Assembly: GCA_963712485.1 (NCBI GenBank)
Contig: CAVQID010000019.1
Location: 186,001 to 250,000 of the forward strand
DNA length: 64,000 bases
Source of the DNA: JALORV01 sp963712485
Lineage (GTDB): Bacteria; Pseudomonadota; Gammaproteobacteria; Burkholderiales; Burkholderiaceae_F
Direction of reading: 5' to 3'
Shown: in pieces, positions 1-7,001 of the stretch
How the letters are laid out: every line of letters begins with the position of its first letter
Position numbering within the stretch: the stretch's first letter is position 1
The notes under the pieces: model-generated
Told to the model about the DNA's origin: nothing
Databases searched by the model: none
What the model saw: only the letters and a program-made list of their open reading frames with translations
Translations under genes and position numbers: made by a program

Positions 1-285
1 CCTGTAGAACGGATTGGCCCAGCGCAGACCCTCGGAGCGGTCGGTGCCGACATACTCCCCGAACAGAAGCAGGATGGCCGCTTCGTTCGGCTGCAGCATG
101 TACAGGCCGGCAAGCAGCAGTGCGCCAATGAGGATCAGCAGCACACCGGCGAACAGCATGACGATGCCGGCCGGCCGCACCACCAGAAACACTCCGCTCG
201 CAATCAGTGCGAGTCCGACGACGATCCAGACGTAGCCGCTGGCACTGCGGCGATCGACTTCGTTGGTGCGGGGCATCGGTTGCAT
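1..285 (-). CDS. SPFH/band-7 domain membrane protein, 5' part only
   Basis: Partial gene: the start lies here and the rest runs off the left edge. The 95 visible residues have a polar N-terminus, two hydrophobic stretches (about 18-36 and 40-63) and then the segment LQPNEAAILLLFGEY followed by a GLRWANPFYR-like strand. That arrangement is what SPFH (stomatin/prohibitin/flotillin/HflK) proteins show between the membrane anchor and the band-7 domain. Family knowledge: such proteins form inner-membrane scaffolds that organise membrane microdomains or proteases; the particular role here is unknown. The ATG at 285 is preferred because AGGAG sits 7 nt upstream; a second in-frame ATG lies at 276. 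A perfect palindrome overlaps this ribosome-binding region. Confidence 0.82.
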   Translation of the reverse strand, partial: MQPMPRTNEVDRRSASGYVWIVVGLALIASGVFLVVRPAGIVMLFAGVLLILIGALLLAGLYMLQPNEAAILLLFGEYVGTDRSEGLRWANPFYR

Positions 286-295
286 CGCGGATCTC

Positions 296-321
296 CTATC
301 AAAGTGATATCACTTTGATAG
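296..321. promoter_or_regulatory. 26-bp perfect palindrome, probable operator for the SPFH gene
   Basis: The half-site CTATCAAAGTGAT is followed directly by its exact reverse complement, centred between 308 and 309, with no spacer. It touches the Shine-Dalgarno (293-297) of the SPFH gene, so a bound dimer would cover its transcription start or leader. It lies between two divergent genes and could affect both. It is too short and spacer-free to be a terminator. The cognate regulator is not in this window. Confidence 0.6.
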
Positions 322-531
322 AAGCGACTCGGTCATGTCAACTGCGCGCCGACGAGCGGCGGCCCGTTGTTTCGATGCACTGCGGAAGGAAACGGCGTGC
401 AAGCCGCACGGCCTCCCGTGTCGTCGAACGGTGCGCCATTGAGCCGAAGCGCGCCTATGATGTTCCGACGCGCGGGTCGTCTTGCCGGGCGCGGTCATCG
501 GCGTTGCATCAACTGGATCGGGGAGGGTGTC

Positions 532-1305
532 ATGGAACACACAATGGATCATCACGATGCCGGCGTTGCCACTCCGCAGGTGCAACGGGTCGAGGCGACT
601 CGGCCGCTTTTGTGGCTCAGCCGCGGCTGGTCGGATCTGAAGCGTGCTGCCGGGCCCAGCCTTGTATACGGGTTGTGGGTGGCCGCATTTGGCGTCGCGC
701 TGCTGGCGGTGGCTTGGCGGTATACGTATCTGGTGCCGGCGCTGGTCGGCGGCTTTCTGCTGGTGGCGCCTTTCGCCGCCATCGTGTTCTATGCACTGTC
801 GCAGCAAATCGAGCGGGGACAGAAGATTGACGGCGGTGCAGCGGTCTTCGCGTGGCGACGTAACTTCGGTTCGATTGCGCTGTGGGGGCTGGTCCTTACG
901 TTGGCGCTGATCCTTTGGGAGCGGGTGGCCGCGATCATCTTTGCCCTGTTCTACGGCGGCGAAGTCCGCGACCTGAACGTTCTCGCTGCCGATGTCCTGT
1001 TTTCCGGCCGCTATATCCCGCTGCTGGTAGCGTATTTTGGAGCGGGCGCCTTGTTCGCGCTGACGGTGTTCGTGCTGGGCGTCATCACGGCGCCCATGCT
1101 GCTCGATCGTGACGTCGACGTCGTGACCGCAGCACTGACCAGCCTCAGATGCTGTCTGGCCAATCCGCGTGCGACGCTCGTCTGGGCGGCGCTGATCGCG
1201 CTGTTGACTGCGGTCGGATTTGCAACGTTCATGCTGGGTCTCGTCGTCATTTTCCCGCTGCTCGGGCACGCGAGTTGGCACGCGTATCGCGACATGGTCA
1301 AGTGA
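532..1305 (+). CDS. DUF2189 family integral membrane protein
   Basis: 257-residue multi-pass inner-membrane protein. A short polar, His-containing N-terminus (residues 1-25) is followed by RPLLWLSRGWSDL, then hydrophobic helices near residues 43-62, 65-88, 115-135, 165-190 and 220-245. The pattern RGW.DL near the first helix and the hydrophobic pairs match the DUF2189 family, which has no established function. Longer upstream in-frame starts exist, but the ATG at 532 has GGGGAGG 5 nt upstream and is preferred. It is transcribed away from the SPFH gene; the 246 bp between them carry the palindrome. No functional partner is obvious. Confidence 0.85.
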   Translation: MEHTMDHHDAGVATPQVQRVEATRPLLWLSRGWSDLKRAAGPSLVYGLWVAAFGVALLAVAWRYTYLVPALVGGFLLVAPFAAIVFYALSQQIERGQKIDGGAAVFAWRRNFGSIALWGLVLTLALILWERVAAIIFALFYGGEVRDLNVLAADVLFSGRYIPLLVAYFGAGALFALTVFVLGVITAPMLLDRDVDVVTAALTSLRCCLANPRATLVWAALIALLTAVGFATFMLGLVVIFPLLGHASWHAYRDMVK

Positions 1306-1479
1306 CAATCTTCCATGGCGCGATCGTGCCGATGCCGACCTCGGTATCGGGGCGCGTGATCGGCGGACCGTGTCTGTAATCGGTACGCCCTGAGTGTTCA
1401 GGGCAAGCCTGATCCCGGCTGGACGCCGCAGCGGCGGGCGTGGCGCCTCTCCGGCCGCTCTCCCCGCTATTGTCCTGGC

Positions 1480-2561
1480 TTACTTGCCGGTGTAGCTCGC
1501 CGCCTTCAGGCGCCGTTGCCGCACTCCGTCGGCCAGCGTGTCGAGGCACGCGCACGCTGTCGTCCCAGCCGATGCAGGCATCGGTGATCGACTGCCCGTA
1601 GGCGAGCGGCTTGCCCGGCGACCAGGTCCTGGCGGCCCGCGATCGAGGTGGCTCTCGACCATCACGCCGACGATGCGCGTGTCGCCGGCCGCCAGCTGCT
1701 GCGCGATGTCTTCGCACACCGGCACCTGGTTGGCGTGATTCTTCTGGCTGTTGGCGTGGCTGGCGTCGATCATCAGCCGCTGCGCCAGGCCGGCCTTGCC
1801 GAGTTCGACGCACGCTGCCTCGACGCTCGCCGCGTCGAAGTTGGGCTGTCGGCCGCCGCGCAGGATGATGTGGCAGTCCTCGTTGCCCTTGGTGGAGACG
1901 ATGGCCGAGTGGCCGCCCTTGGTGACCGACAGGAAGTGGTGCGGCTGCTGCGCGGCCTTGATCGCGTCCGACGCGATCTTGATGTTGCCGTCGGTGCCGT
2001 TCTTGAAGCCGACCGGGCACGACAGGCCCGACGCGAGTTCGCGGTGCACCTGGCTTTCGGTGGTGCGCGCGCCGATCGCGCCCCACGCGACGAAGTCGGC
2101 GATGTACTGCGGCGTGATCATGTCGAGGTACTCGCAGCCGGCGGGCAGCCCGGCGGCGTTGATCTCCATTAGGAGCTCGCGCGCGACGCGCAGGCCGTGG
2201 TTGATGCGGAAACTGCCGTCGAGGTCCGGATCGTTGATCAGTCCCTTCCAGCCCACGGTCGTGCGCGGCTTCTCGAAGTACACGCGCATGACGATCTCGA
2301 GGTCGGCTGCGAGGCGGTCGCGCTCGGCCTTCAGCTTGCGGGCGTAGTCGAGGGCAGCCGACGGGTCGTGGATCGAGCACGGGCCGATCACGACGACCAG
2401 CCGGTCGTCCATGCCGTGCAGGATGCGGTGGATCGCCTGCGCGGCTTCAAAGACCGTGACCGATGCGACGTCTCGTCGCAGGGAAACTCGCGCATCAGGT
2501 GCGACGGCGGCGCGAGTTCCTTGATCTCGCGGATCCGCAGGTCATCGGTCATGTAACGCAT
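1480..2561 (-). CDS. aroG: 3-deoxy-7-phosphoheptulonate (DAHP) synthase, class I AroG/AroF type (frameshifted in this sequence)
   Basis: First enzyme of the shikimate pathway, joining phosphoenolpyruvate and erythrose 4-phosphate. The N-terminus MTDDLRIREIKEL, then VVIGPCSIHD, RVYFEKPRTTVGWKGL, GARTTESQVHRELASGLS and VGFKNGTDG are hallmark class I motifs; SHANSQKNH and GVMVESHL follow. The length (about 350 aa) fits. ATG 2561 has GGAG 8 nt upstream. The frame breaks near 2463-2476, about 1640, 1614-1616 and 1545; across each break the expected sequence resumes (for example GKPLAYGQSITDACIGW lies in another frame), so the gene is probably intact in the organism. A Phe-rich leader peptide and a terminator lie just upstream, suggesting phenylalanine-responsive attenuation, consistent with a Phe-sensitive isoenzyme. 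Confidence 0.9.
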
Positions 2562-2616
2562 GGTTCGTGCTCCGTCCATCGTGGGTCCTTGGCTGGTCCG
2601 GCCGGCCCACCCGGCG

Positions 2617-2649
2617 AAAAAAAACCGCCAGGTGTTGGGCCTGGCGGTT
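2617..2649 (-). terminator. Intrinsic terminator in the aroG leader (attenuator)
   Basis: Read on the minus strand, a perfect 10-bp stem AACCGCCAGG/CCTGGCGGTT with a 7-nt loop is followed by a run of eight T. It ends 56 nt before the aroG start, and its 5' arm begins about 20 nt after the stop codon of the leader peptide. The 8-mer CCTGGCGG of the 3' arm recurs exactly at 2693-2700 inside the leader peptide gene, so that copy could pair with the 5' arm of the terminator and act as antiterminator. A simple end-of-operon terminator for the upstream cdsA-like gene is the alternative reading. Confidence 0.85.
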
Positions 2650-2669
2650 CGGGTCGATTCGTGCTTTCG

Positions 2670-2753
2670 TTACGCGCGCCGTTCGACTCTCTCCGCCAGG
2701 GGCCGGAAAAAGCCATAAAAGTGAAAGCAGAAGCGCGCGGTCGGGATCATCAT
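2670..2753 (-). CDS. Phenylalanine-rich leader peptide of aroG
   Basis: Short open frame of 27 codons starting ATG-ATG (2753 or 2750) and ending TAA at 2670. Its core RFCFHFYGFF holds five Phe and one Tyr within ten residues, far above chance, and the codons immediately after encode the antiterminator 8-mer (2693-2700). It lies between the cdsA-like stop (2842) and the aroG terminator (2649), as expected for a leader peptide whose translation senses charged tRNA-Phe. The Shine-Dalgarno is weak (GAAG near the first ATG). The peptide itself need not have any function. Confidence 0.72.
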   Translation of the reverse strand: MMIPTARFCFHFYGFFRPLAERVERRA

Positions 2754-2790
2754 CTTCAGCACGCGCCACCAACGCGGGGCGCGAAGTCGC

Positions 2791-2820
2791 AAGATACCCG
2801 AGGTTGCGGCAGGGCTGCAA
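2791..2820 (-). promoter_or_regulatory. Possible sigma-70 promoter for the aroG leader transcript
   Basis: On the minus strand TTGCAG (2820-2815) and TATCTT (2796-2791) are separated by 18 bp, placing a transcription start about 30 nt before the leader peptide. Each box matches the consensus at four of six positions, so this is only a candidate. Such a promoter would make the attenuator independent of the upstream phospholipid genes. Confidence 0.35.
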
Positions 2821-2841
2821 GTCGGTGGCCGTTGACCCCGA

Positions 2842-3798
2842 TCAGATGTCTGCACGTATGACCCAGAAGTAGCGGGTGATCTGCCAGAACAGCGGCGCGG
2901 CAAACGTCAGCGCGTCGAGACGTTCCAGCACGCCCCGCGTCAACTCGAACTCCGTGTCCCAGAGGCGCGCCCCCAGGCTCTGCTTGACCGCTGCCAGCAC
3001 CACGCTGCCGAGATAGCCGGTGCCGACGATGACGAGCGACATGACGAGCGCCTGCCACCAATTGAATGGCGTCATCCACCAGAGCAAGGTGCCGATGAGC
3101 GCGCCGCAGGCGCTGCCCGCGAGCACGCCCTTGGCGGTCTTGTTGGGGTTCGACTTCAGCGCCCGGCCGCCCAGCATCGCACTGAAGACGATCTGCAGCA
3201 GGTCGGTGAGGAACAGCACCAGCAGGAAGAACAGCAGCAGCAGCGGCCCGCGTCCCTCGTAACCGCGGATCGGCAGCGTGGCGATCGCCGGTGCATGGCT
3301 GATGCAGTAGACGCTGATCATCAGACCCCACTGCACCTTGGCGACGCGCTCGAGAAAGCGTTCGTTGTCCTGGCGGATCGCGACCACGACCGGCAGCAGC
3401 AGGAAGACGTAGACCGGGATGAAGGTCGCAAACACGCTGGCGCGGCCGAAGCCGAGCAGGACGTACTGTGCAGGGATCACCACGTAGAACGCGAGCACGA
3501 GCGCCCAGTGGTCCGTGGACTTGATCGGTGTCAGCGACACGAACTCGCGCAGCGCGAAGAACGACGCCAGCGCGAAGACCACCAGCAGCGCATTCGGGCC
3601 GAGCGCGAACGCGATGGTGAATACCGCCAGCACCGACCACGAGCCGCGCACGCGCGAATTGAGCTTGCCCAGACGCGCCAGACGCACCGAGTCGAGCGTG
3701 TGATGCGCGGCCCACTGGCCTATGCCGGTCGCCACCGCCGACATGATCGCCAGCGTGCAGAAGACCGCGAGGAAGGTTTCGTTGAGCGTCAGGTTCAT
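2842..3798 (-). CDS. cdsA: Phosphatidate cytidylyltransferase-like membrane protein (CdsA family)
   Basis: 318-residue protein with about eight hydrophobic helices. The middle contains SNPNKTAKGVLAGS and the C-terminus SVVLAAVKQSLGARLWD ... GVLERLDAL, which corresponds to the CTP-transferase signature of CdsA proteins (S.KR..K D....HGG..DR) in a degenerate form resembling the YnbB subgroup. Family role: making CDP-diacylglycerol from phosphatidate and CTP in the inner membrane. The start overlaps the stop of the upstream plsC-like gene (TGATG), so the two are translationally coupled; PlsC makes the phosphatidate that CdsA uses. Because the signature is degenerate, this may be a second, non-essential homologue rather than the housekeeping enzyme. 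Confidence 0.85.
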   Translation of the reverse strand: MNLTLNETFLAVFCTLAIMSAVATGIGQWAAHHTLDSVRLARLGKLNSRVRGSWSVLAVFTIAFALGPNALLVVFALASFFALREFVSLTPIKSTDHWALVLAFYVVIPAQYVLLGFGRASVFATFIPVYVFLLLPVVVAIRQDNERFLERVAKVQWGLMISVYCISHAPAIATLPIRGYEGRGPLLLLFFLLVLFLTDLLQIVFSAMLGGRALKSNPNKTAKGVLAGSACGALIGTLLWWMTPFNWWQALVMSLVIVGTGYLGSVVLAAVKQSLGARLWDTEFELTRGVLERLDALTFAAPLFWQITRYFWVIRADI

Positions 3799-4401
3799 CA
3801 GCTCGCCAGTCGGATCACGGCGGCGCGGGCGCGCTCGAGGAAGAGATCCTTGTCTTCGCCGGGTGCCAGCGACAGCGCCGCGCCGAAGCGGACCGTGCAG
3901 ATGATCGGCACCGGCAGCAGCGCGCCCTTCGGCATGCTGCGATGCAGGTTCTCGATGTACACCGGTATCAGTTCCACGTGCGGGAACTCGCTGGCGAGGT
4001 GGTACAGCCCGCTCTTGAAGGGGCCCGGCAGCGGCTGCGCGCTGCGCGTTCCCTCGGGAAAGATGATCAGGGAGAAACCGTGCTCGAGCGCGTCCTTCAA
4101 CGGGTCGAGCGGGTCGGCGTTGGGGTCCTCGCGACTGCGATCGACCATCACGACGTTCAGTTCGTCACGCGCGATGACGCCGCGGATGCCCGGCTTGTCC
4201 CAGTAGTCCTTGGCGGCGACCGGTCGCGTGTTCGAGCGCAGTTCCTCGGGCAGTGCGGCCCACAGCACGACGGTGTCCATGTGGCTCGTGTGATTGCCGA
4301 AATAAATGCGCTGCGCCGCGGTCGGCGCGGACCCGATCCAGCGCGGGATACGCGCCGACGAGCAGGCGCGTCAGCCACACGATCGGCGGCAGGAATTTCA
4401 G
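3798..4401 (-). CDS. 1-acyl-glycerol-3-phosphate acyltransferase-like protein (PlsC family), frameshifted here
   Basis: Acyltransferase family member: the catalytic NHTSHMD (HX4D box) lies at the beginning of the conserved part and IIFPEGTRS (second acyltransferase motif) follows about 85 residues later. It probably acylates lysophosphatidate, feeding the overlapping cdsA-like gene. The uninterrupted frame starts only at the Met of the HX4D box; the preceding residues (LPPIVWLTRLLVGAYP, RWIGSAPTAAQRIYFG) are in another frame, joined by one extra C in the CCC run at 4345-4347. The start is uncertain: a CTG at 4401 lies just after AGGGAGG, and a GTG is at 4380. The product would be about 200 aa, short but normal for this subgroup. 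Confidence 0.8.
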
Positions 4402-4595
4402 CGGGCCTCCCTGAGATTGCTTCTTGTTTTTGCGTGAATTATGCCAAGCGCCGTGCCGCGGCAATGGCGAAGCGATCCCGCCTGCGATTGATCTGCGCGC
4501 CGCCGCCGGGCCGCCCCAAGGCGACGCGCCAAACTGCATTCCGCTGCGAGCGTCGGTGCGACCCGCAGGGTCGCGTATGCGAGCAGCGCGCGGGG

Positions 4596-6056
4596 TCAGC
4601 CCGTGCCGCCGACCGTCAGTCCTTCGATGCGCAGCGTCGGCTGACCGACGCCCACCGGCACACTCTGGCCGTCCTTGCCGCAGGTGCCGATGCCGAGGTC
4701 CAGCGACATGTCGTTGCCGATCATCGTCACGCGCGTCAGCGCATCCGGGCCGTTGCCGATCAGCGTCGCACCCTTGACCGGTGACGTGATGCGGCCGTTT
4801 TCGATCAGGTAGGCCTCGGCCATGCCGAATACGAACTTGCCATTGGTGATGTCGACCTGGCCACCGCGGAAGTTGGACGCGTACAGCCCCGACTTGACCG
4901 AGCGGATGATCTCTTCCGGATCGTTCTTGCCGGCGAGCATGTAGGTATTGGTCATGCGCGGCATCGGCAGGTGTGCAAACGATTCCCGACGGCCGTTGCC
5001 GGTCGGTGCGACTTTCATCAGGCGCGCATTCAGCGTGTCCTGGATGTAGCCGCGCAGGATGCCGTCCTCGATCAGCACGGTGCGCTGCGTTGGATTGCCC
5101 TCGTCGTCGATGTTCAGCGACCCGCGGCGGTTTTCCAGCGTGCCGTCGTCGACGACGGTCACGCCGGGCGAAGCAACACGTTCTCCGACGCGGCCTGCAA
5201 ACGCACTCGAGCCTTTGCGGTTGAAGTCGCCTTCGAGGCCATGGCCGACCGCTTCGTGCAGCAGGATGCCCGGCCAGCCGGGGCCCAGCACGACCGGCAT
5301 GACGCCCGCCGGCGCCGGTCGCGCCGCCAGGTTCACGAGCGCCTGGTCGACCGCCTTGTGCGCGTGCTCGGCGAGTTGCTCCTCGGTGAAGAAGCCGAGG
5401 TCGTGGCGACCGCCGCCGCCGGAAAACCCCTGTTCGCGCCGGCCGTGCTCCTCGACGATGACGTTGACCGACAACTGGACCAGCGGCCGCACGTCGGCGG
5501 CCAGCACGCCATCGCTGCGAGCCACGAGCACGACGTCGTATTCGGCGCCGATGTTCGCCATCACCTGCTTGACGCGCGGGTCGCGTGCACGGGCGAGCTG
5601 CTCGATACGCTCGAGCAAACGGATCTTCTCGACCGCGCCAAGCGACGCGACCGGATCGTCGGTGCCGTACAGGGCCACCTGGCGGCGCGGCGCCACGCTG
5701 GGGGCGACACGCGTGCGTCCGCTGCCCTGTCGTGCAATCGCACGGGCGGTGACGGCTGCTTCGGTCAGCGAGTCGAGCGAAATGTCGTCCGAGTAGGCGA
5801 AGGCCGTACGGTCACCCGCCACGGCGCGCACGCCGACACCCTGCTCGATGTCAAAGCTGCCGCTCTTGACGATGCCTTCCTCGAGCGAGAAGGACTCGTT
5901 GCGCGTGTACTGGAAGTACAGGTCGGCATAGTCGGCCCGATGCTCGAAGATGGTCGCCAGCACTTTCTGCAGGCGGCTTTCGTCGAGGCCATAGGGGTCG
6001 AGCAGCAGCGCCTTGGCAGTCGCCAGGCGGTCTAGTGCGGGGTCTGAAAGTCTCAT
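4596..6056 (-). CDS. tldD: Metalloprotease TldD
   Basis: 486 residues, the usual length of TldD. The zinc-binding HEAVGHGLEGD motif (HExxxH) lies in the middle, followed by the conserved RTVLIEDGILRGYI, PTGNGRRESFAHLPMPRMTN and GKFVFGMAEAYLIENG stretches. With TldE it forms a barrel-shaped peptidase that degrades unfolded short peptides and matures peptides such as microcins. No tldE/pmbA is present here; in betaproteobacteria it is usually unlinked. The gene is the last of yhdP-nitrilase-tldD on the minus strand, about 108 bp after the nitrilase stop. Confidence 0.95.
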   Translation of the reverse strand: MRLSDPALDRLATAKALLLDPYGLDESRLQKVLATIFEHRADYADLYFQYTRNESFSLEEGIVKSGSFDIEQGVGVRAVAGDRTAFAYSDDISLDSLTEAAVTARAIARQGSGRTRVAPSVAPRRQVALYGTDDPVASLGAVEKIRLLERIEQLARARDPRVKQVMANIGAEYDVVLVARSDGVLAADVRPLVQLSVNVIVEEHGRREQGFSGGGGRHDLGFFTEEQLAEHAHKAVDQALVNLAARPAPAGVMPVVLGPGWPGILLHEAVGHGLEGDFNRKGSSAFAGRVGERVASPGVTVVDDGTLENRRGSLNIDDEGNPTQRTVLIEDGILRGYIQDTLNARLMKVAPTGNGRRESFAHLPMPRMTNTYMLAGKNDPEEIIRSVKSGLYASNFRGGQVDITNGKFVFGMAEAYLIENGRITSPVKGATLIGNGPDALTRVTMIGNDMSLDLGIGTCGKDGQSVPVGVGQPTLRIEGLTVGGTG

Positions 6057-6164
6057 GCGCGGCGTCGGGTGATCGTGTGGCGGTCGCAGTTCGCGCGTCG
6101 GTCTGACGGCAGGCCTGCACGGATACGAGCGCGCCAGTGTAAAGGTGCGCGCCCGGAAAGGTCC

Positions 6165-7001
6165 TTACATAACGCGGTGGTTAAGCGCCGGTAGCGACGT
6201 GCGGCAGCGGGCGATGACTTGCGGGTCGATGTCGCCGAACACAACCCCGGCGCCTTCAGGGCGATTGGCGATGATCTCTCCCCACGGGTCGATCAGCATC
6301 GAATGCCCGAACGTAGCCCGGCCGTTCTCGTGTCGCCCGCCCTGGGCGGAAGCAAGCACGTAGCAAAGGTTCTCGATCGCCCGGGCACGCAGCAGCGTTT
6401 CCCAGTGGGCACGGCCGGTCGTGGCCGTGAATGCAGCCGGCACCAGAATCAGGTCGGGCTGGCCCATCGCGCGATACAACTCGGGGAAGCGCAGGTCATA
6501 GCAGACCGACAGGCCCACCTTCAGCGACGGGCCGTCGGGCGCCGCCAGAGCGAAGGTCGACACCTCACTGCCGGGGGCAATAGTGGCGGCCTCGTCGTAA
6601 CTCTCGATGCCACGGGTGAAGCGGAACAAGTGCACCTTGTCGTAACGGGCGACGCGCTCGCCCTGCGGATCGAACACCAGCGTGCTGTTGAGGACGCGGT
6701 CGGCGGATGGCGCTTCGAGCGGCAGCGTGCCGCCGACCAGCCAGATGCGATGTTGCCTGGCCTGCTGCGCGAGAAACGCCTGGATGGGGCCGCGGCCGAG
6801 GGGTTCACGCACCTGCACCTTGTCGGTGTCGTGCATGCCCATCAGGCAGAAGTACTCGGGCAGCGCGACCAGTTTCGCCCCGGTCGCGGCGGCTTCGGCG
6901 ATCAGCTTCCCCGCCGTCTGGAGATTCGTTTCGACGCGCGGCGTGGACACCATCTGAACCGCAGCGACGCGCAAGGTGGTTGAGCGGGACGTTTCGGTCA
7001 T
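6165..7001 (-). CDS. Carbon-nitrogen hydrolase (nitrilase superfamily, Nit-like amidase)
   Basis: 278 residues with the Glu-Lys-Cys triad context visible: LPEYFCLMG (Glu), YDKVHLFRF (Lys) and SVCYDLRFPELYR (Cys). The last segment and the ASAQGG region resemble the Nit1/YafV-type deaminated-glutathione amidase group, so a metabolite-repair amidase is likely; exact substrate not determinable. The ATG at 7001 overlaps the yhdP stop by 4 nt (ATGA), indicating translational coupling, and is preferred to an upstream in-frame ATG inside yhdP. The yhdP-nit-tldD order is conserved in betaproteobacteria. Confidence 0.92.
   Translation of the reverse strand: MTETSRSTTLRVAAVQMVSTPRVETNLQTAGKLIAEAAATGAKLVALPEYFCLMGMHDTDKVQVREPLGRGPIQAFLAQQARQHRIWLVGGTLPLEAPSADRVLNSTLVFDPQGERVARYDKVHLFRFTRGIESYDEAATIAPGSEVSTFALAAPDGPSLKVGLSVCYDLRFPELYRAMGQPDLILVPAAFTATTGRAHWETLLRARAIENLCYVLASAQGGRHENGRATFGHSMLIDPWGEIIANRPEGAGVVFGDIDPQVIARCRTSLPALNHRVM

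Noticed and set aside
2617..2649. Treating the hairpin only as the terminator of the plsC-cdsA unit
   Set aside because: The position after a Phe-rich mini-gene and the exact duplicate of one arm inside that mini-gene make an attenuator the better reading, although both roles could coexist.
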